The notes under the pieces are model-generated. The model was given only the letters and a program-made list of their open reading frames with translations. It made no database searches and had not been told where the DNA came from. Below, one piece after another: positions 60,798 through 64,000 of a DNA stretch of 64,000 nucleotides (position 1 is the stretch's first letter; each line of letters opens with the position of its first letter). The stretch spans positions 1,752,990 through 1,816,989 of the forward strand of contig NZ_CP157968.1 of the NCBI RefSeq assembly GCF_040215725.1, written 5' to 3'. Origin of the DNA: Rhizobium sp. ZPR4. Lineage in GTDB: Bacteria; Pseudomonadota; Alphaproteobacteria; Rhizobiales; Rhizobiaceae. Position numbers and translations under genes: made by a program.

Positions 60798-63308
60798 TCA
60801 GGCCACGGCTCGATCGAGCTCGCTTGTCGCCGGCAGCTGAAATTGATCGACCAGCACGAGGAGCGTTTTTGTCTCCTCGGCAAGTTCGCGTGTTGCCGCA
60901 CTTGTTTCTTCAACCATAGCCGCATTCTGCTGTGTCATCTGATCCATCCTGTTGACGGAGGAATTCACCTCATGGAGTGCGCTGTACTGCTCCTTGCTTG
61001 AACGGGCTATGACTTCCATTTGCTGAGAGGCACTCACCACTCTTGTCGAAATGGTCTCCAGCACCTGACTCGTCTCCAGGACCACCCGCGCTCCGGATGC
61101 AATTTCAGCCCGGGAGCGCCCGATGAGTTGCTTTATCTGTCGCCCGGCTTCTGCTGACCGCTGGGCAAGATCGCGCACCTCCTGCGCAACGACCGCAAAG
61201 CCCTTTCCGGCCTCCCCTGCCCGCGCGGCTTCGATACCGGCATTGAGAGCAAGCAAGTTCGTCTGAAATGCAATGTCGTCAATAACATCGATAATCCGGA
61301 CGATCTCGTCCGAGGCGCCTTCAATCTTGTTCATTGCATCGATCGCGCTTGCAACGACCTCCGATGAACTGTCGGCCACGTGTTTCGTGTCTCTTATGAT
61401 TTGATGAGCGTCGTCCGCCCGGACGGCAGATGAGCGAACCGTCGTGGTGATTTCCTCCACCGCTGCAGCTATCTCCTCAAGCGCAACAGCCTGCTGTTCA
61501 GTACGCTTTGCAAGATTGCGCGCCGAGAGATCCATTTGCCCGGCATTGCCCTCAATCATTCGGGTATTTGACCGGATCTGCATTATGGTCTCCTGCAGTC
61601 GCAGGAGTGATGAATTAAAGTCGGTACGAAGTTGCTCCAGTCGACCAAAGAAGGGCGTCGCAATCGTCTGTGAAATATCACCCCGGGCCAGGTGTCCAAG
61701 GCCGTGTGCGAGGGCATTGACCGCAAAATCTATCTGTCGTTCGACTTCGCGTCTATCATCGTCGTTGCGATGCCTTTCTTCTTCGGCACGCGAGCGTTCG
61801 ATCTCGCTGCGTTGCTCGATCTCGATCTTGGCGATGGCATTGTTCTTGAAGACGCCGAGAGCCCGGGCCATGTCACCTATTTCGTCGCCCCTGCTTTCGC
61901 CAACGATAGCCGTCTCGAGTTGTCCTTCCGCCAGACGCCGCATCGCGGAGGTGATTTGGTTGATCGGGCCTTTCAGCGTAACGGTCAGTCCAATCCCGGC
62001 AAAGATTGCGATCAATATGCCAAGGATCGCCGTTCCAAGGGATATGGAATTGGCATCCGTGCGCTCTGTGGCAGCGTTCTGCCGCTGCTCGTCCGCAAAG
62101 GCAGTCAATTGAGACCAGGTTCGGTCCACATCGGCCGCCGCTGCATGGAACTCATCCTGCCGCTGGGCGCTGATGCGAACGAGATCGGCGGCATCCTTCT
62201 GCATCTTGTCGAGCGCAGGCAAAAGCTTCGGCTTCAGGCCATCAAATTGCGCGATGCCCCCAGCATCGGACAGCAAGGCATCCAGACCTTTCCTGACGGC
62301 GGCAAACTCCTGCAGAAGTCTTTGAAGATTGCCGTCGGTTGGCGCAAGTGTAAGCCTCGCCATAACGATCTGAATCACATATCCGGAGGTAATCAGCTTC
62401 TGGCCATCTCGCTGGCTGGCACGGGCACGTTCAACAGGTTTGGCAGCCTCTGCCGATTTCGCAACGGCGTCTTTTACGCGCCGTCCTGCGACCGCTTCCA
62501 GTTCCGGTAATCTCTTGACGATCTCATTCGTCGAATTCCTGAAGGTAGCGACATCTTCCGCAGTTTGGCTCTTTACCTCGGCGATGTGTTTTAGAGAAGC
62601 AATTCCATCGTCCATTGCCTGTTTTGCCTGAGGAGCATCACTTCCAAGGGCCATACCCAGAGTTGGCTGAAGCCGCGTAACGCTCTCGATCCCCGGTTGA
62701 TCTATCCCAGGCGCGTCGGCGGATTGAAGTTTCTGATTGAGCACCTGGACGGATGTCACAAAATCCGAAATGCGTTGCGCATCGCCCAACATATTGCGGG
62801 CCTCATCTTCCTGAGTATCGGCCGTCCGCTGCAGGACTTTAGCGCCTTCGACGATATCCATCTGGGATGATACGACGATGCTCAGCGTCTTTTGAAGATC
62901 GGCAAGGAGTGAGGATCGTTTCTCCTGGAGCTGCCACAGCAAATCCATGCGTGTTGAGATACCGTCGATCGAGGATAGCGCTCCCTCCAGGGTCTTTCGG
63001 CTATTGTTATCGGAGCCGAGCCTGTCGAGACCGGAGTTCAGGAGAGTATGTTGATTGGCGAGTTCACGATTGACTGCATCCCGATTTTCCTGGGTTGCGT
63101 TCGCCAGGAACTCCGCCATTGCAGCCGACAGGTCTCGAAAGCCGCTCAGAGACTGCAAAACTGAATTTGAAATATCCATTCTGCCTTGAAGGAGGCTCGA
63201 TGCATAAAAGCCCGTCGCACCTACGGCCATGATGCTCAAGATAAAGGGCGCAATGAACAGCATTACCTGCGTTTGAATGCGTACACGTGATAATAGCTTT
63301 CCCAACAT
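60798..63308 (-). CDS. Methyl-accepting chemotaxis protein with a large helical periplasmic sensor
   Basis: This 836-residue chemoreceptor has TM1 near residues 18-38 and TM2 near 420-445. The periplasmic part of about 380 residues is all helical. A HAMP domain follows at about 446-500, and the signalling domain ends with the conserved hairpin tip DDIAFQTNLLALNAGIEAARAGEAGKGFAVVA. The start is ATG 63308 with GAGGAG before it. The C-terminus lacks the NWETF-like CheR tether. It converges on folD with 13 bp between, so it is not part of that operon. The ligand is unknown. Confidence 0.92.
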   Translation of the reverse strand: MLGKLLSRVRIQTQVMLFIAPFILSIMAVGATGFYASSLLQGRMDISNSVLQSLSGFRDLSAAMAEFLANATQENRDAVNRELANQHTLLNSGLDRLGSDNNSRKTLEGALSSIDGISTRMDLLWQLQEKRSSLLADLQKTLSIVVSSQMDIVEGAKVLQRTADTQEDEARNMLGDAQRISDFVTSVQVLNQKLQSADAPGIDQPGIESVTRLQPTLGMALGSDAPQAKQAMDDGIASLKHIAEVKSQTAEDVATFRNSTNEIVKRLPELEAVAGRRVKDAVAKSAEAAKPVERARASQRDGQKLITSGYVIQIVMARLTLAPTDGNLQRLLQEFAAVRKGLDALLSDAGGIAQFDGLKPKLLPALDKMQKDAADLVRISAQRQDEFHAAAADVDRTWSQLTAFADEQRQNAATERTDANSISLGTAILGILIAIFAGIGLTVTLKGPINQITSAMRRLAEGQLETAIVGESRGDEIGDMARALGVFKNNAIAKIEIEQRSEIERSRAEEERHRNDDDRREVERQIDFAVNALAHGLGHLARGDISQTIATPFFGRLEQLRTDFNSSLLRLQETIMQIRSNTRMIEGNAGQMDLSARNLAKRTEQQAVALEEIAAAVEEITTTVRSSAVRADDAHQIIRDTKHVADSSSEVVASAIDAMNKIEGASDEIVRIIDVIDDIAFQTNLLALNAGIEAARAGEAGKGFAVVAQEVRDLAQRSAEAGRQIKQLIGRSRAEIASGARVVLETSQVLETISTRVVSASQQMEVIARSSKEQYSALHEVNSSVNRMDQMTQQNAAMVEETSAATRELAEETKTLLVLVDQFQLPATSELDRAVA

Positions 63309-63880
63309 GAGCTCCTCTCCCACTCAAAAGAATTTCATTAGGTCAAAATAGCATTGGCTTTGTTGTGACCGGCTGAGCGGCCTTGCACTTCGCCGTCAGG
63401 TCAATTGCCCTATTCGGCCTCACGCATTTCTTCCTCATCCTCGAAATACGCCAGGCCATTGACGAGAGCAGAGGACCTGCAGGCCTCTCCCCTCTGATGG
63501 AACAAGTATTTCATAAGCTATAATTGGTGAAATTTTCGTTTCATTCACATCCTTCGATCGCAGCCGGGTGCGCAGTCCGCATTCCCATTGGGCATCGAAA
63601 ATCAGCGACTTTGCGCGACGCGATGAGTTACGCGGCACAGCAGCGTCACCTTGCCGTTGGCGCTATTGACAAACCTCGTTGATAGCCAATATGTAAGCGC
63701 TTACACGAAGCCTTCCAGCCTTAGTCGCGCTCAGAAATAACGCCGGCTGCCAACAGCTATCGGCTTTCGTTTCGAGATCAATATGGACGCAAGTACACTG
63801 ACTACCCATCCACGAGCCGGCATCGGGTTCGATGCAAGAGGCTAACTCGTTAAATTTTCGAAATCAGGAGAGATGATGGC
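63309..63880. promoter_or_regulatory. Intergenic region with a LacI-type palindrome
   Basis: No gene lies in these 572 bp between the chemoreceptor and the right-edge oxidase. TGTAAGCGCTTACA at 63692-63705 is a perfect 14-bp palindrome with the CG centre typical of LacI-family operators, 175 bp before the ATG at 63881. The small minus frame at 63435-63638 looks like chance. Confidence 0.6.
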
Positions 63881-64000
63881 ATGACTGGCTCGGCTTTGAT
63901 CGGAGCGCTTGTCGCAGCGCTTGGCCCGACCGCTGTCCTCGTTGATGAGGCAATTCCGCCACGTAATCTCAAGGATTGGTCAACACTCGGACCGCAAACG
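63881..64000 (+). CDS. FAD-linked oxidase, N-terminal end only (window edge)
   Basis: Forty codons are visible from ATG 63881 (the ATG at 63876 meets a stop after one codon). The product starts MTGSALIGALVAALGPTAVL and continues LVDEAIPPRNLKDWSTLGPQT. This pattern, a short helix and the Gly-Pro/Val-Leu then Asp-Trp signature, is the N-terminus of GlcD/D-lactate dehydrogenase-type FAD-linked oxidases. The FAD domain itself is outside the window. The upstream LacI-type palindrome suggests sugar or hydroxyacid control. Confidence 0.6.
   Translation, partial: MTGSALIGALVAALGPTAVLVDEAIPPRNLKDWSTLGPQT

Noticed and set aside
1..64000. CRISPR arrays, tRNA or rRNA genes, transposases, phage genes, riboswitches
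   Set aside because: I looked for regularly spaced repeats, tRNA-like cloverleaf ends, rRNA core sequences, DDE or serine/tyrosine recombinase proteins and conserved riboswitch cores and saw none that I could support.

Overview
The window looks like part of a Rhizobium or other Rhizobiaceae genome (chromosome or large plasmid). The reasons are its GC-rich coding, a cellulose synthesis operon of the rhizobial celABC type, rhizopine-type mocDEF homologues, a partial Tad pilin-like gene set, and many sugar and peptide ABC transporters with local GntR, LacI, ROK, AraC and Rrf2 regulators. I see no rRNA, tRNA, CRISPR array, insertion sequence or phage gene. Nearly all the DNA is intact metabolic operons.

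Layout. (1) 1-5531, plus strand: the 3' part of bcsB, then bcsZ and a large TPR protein, the distal half of a cellulose operon. (2) 5580-15911: a sugar-acid locus. It has an SMP-30 lactonase, a ribose-type ABC transporter (two permeases, a double ATPase, a binding protein), a divergent soluble GAF histidine kinase with its response regulator, a UxaA-family sugar-acid dehydratase, and a GntR regulator with two winged helices. (3) 15912-17015: a gene-poor gap with a possible 30-residue membrane peptide and a 91-codon ORF. (4) 17016-26344, plus strand: two flavin-dependent luciferase-like monooxygenases bracket a peptide-type ABC importer that has two tandem binding proteins, one with a Tat and one with a Sec signal. 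(5) 26657-37627, minus strand: a ten-gene cluster of a GntR regulator, a second peptide-type ABC importer (again with two binding proteins), an SDR dehydrogenase, a polysaccharide-deacetylase/cyclic-imidase-like hydrolase and a gamma-glutamyltransferase. (6) 38169-43683: a LysR gene, a run of AhpD-like, metallo-beta-lactamase-fold, NmrA-like, cupin and MscS genes, and a convergent Rrf2 regulator. The same 19-bp inverted repeat lies before the first gene of the run and before the Rrf2 gene. (7) 44247-49181: a GntR/MFS pair, an AraC regulator and an atypical ROK protein. (8) 49229-51718, minus strand: three TadE/F/G-like genes. (9) 52124-60784: two related LacI regulators, a TIM-barrel sugar isomerase, a MocD/E/F-type non-haem oxygenase system, a divergent PanB-fold protein, purU and folD. 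(10) 60798-63308: a chemoreceptor, followed by the start of an FAD-linked oxidase at the right edge.

Working together: the most coherent system is region 9. The MocD oxygenase, with its Rieske ferredoxin and reductase, would remove methyl groups oxidatively as formaldehyde. FolD and PurU process the resulting tetrahydrofolate C1 units, and the PanB-like protein, which seems to lack the normal metal-binding and lysine residues, is the unknown part. Regions 4 and 5 look like scavenging systems for sulfur- or nitrogen-containing organic compounds, with import coupled to oxidation or hydrolysis. Several operons have clear palindromic operator candidates, which are listed separately.
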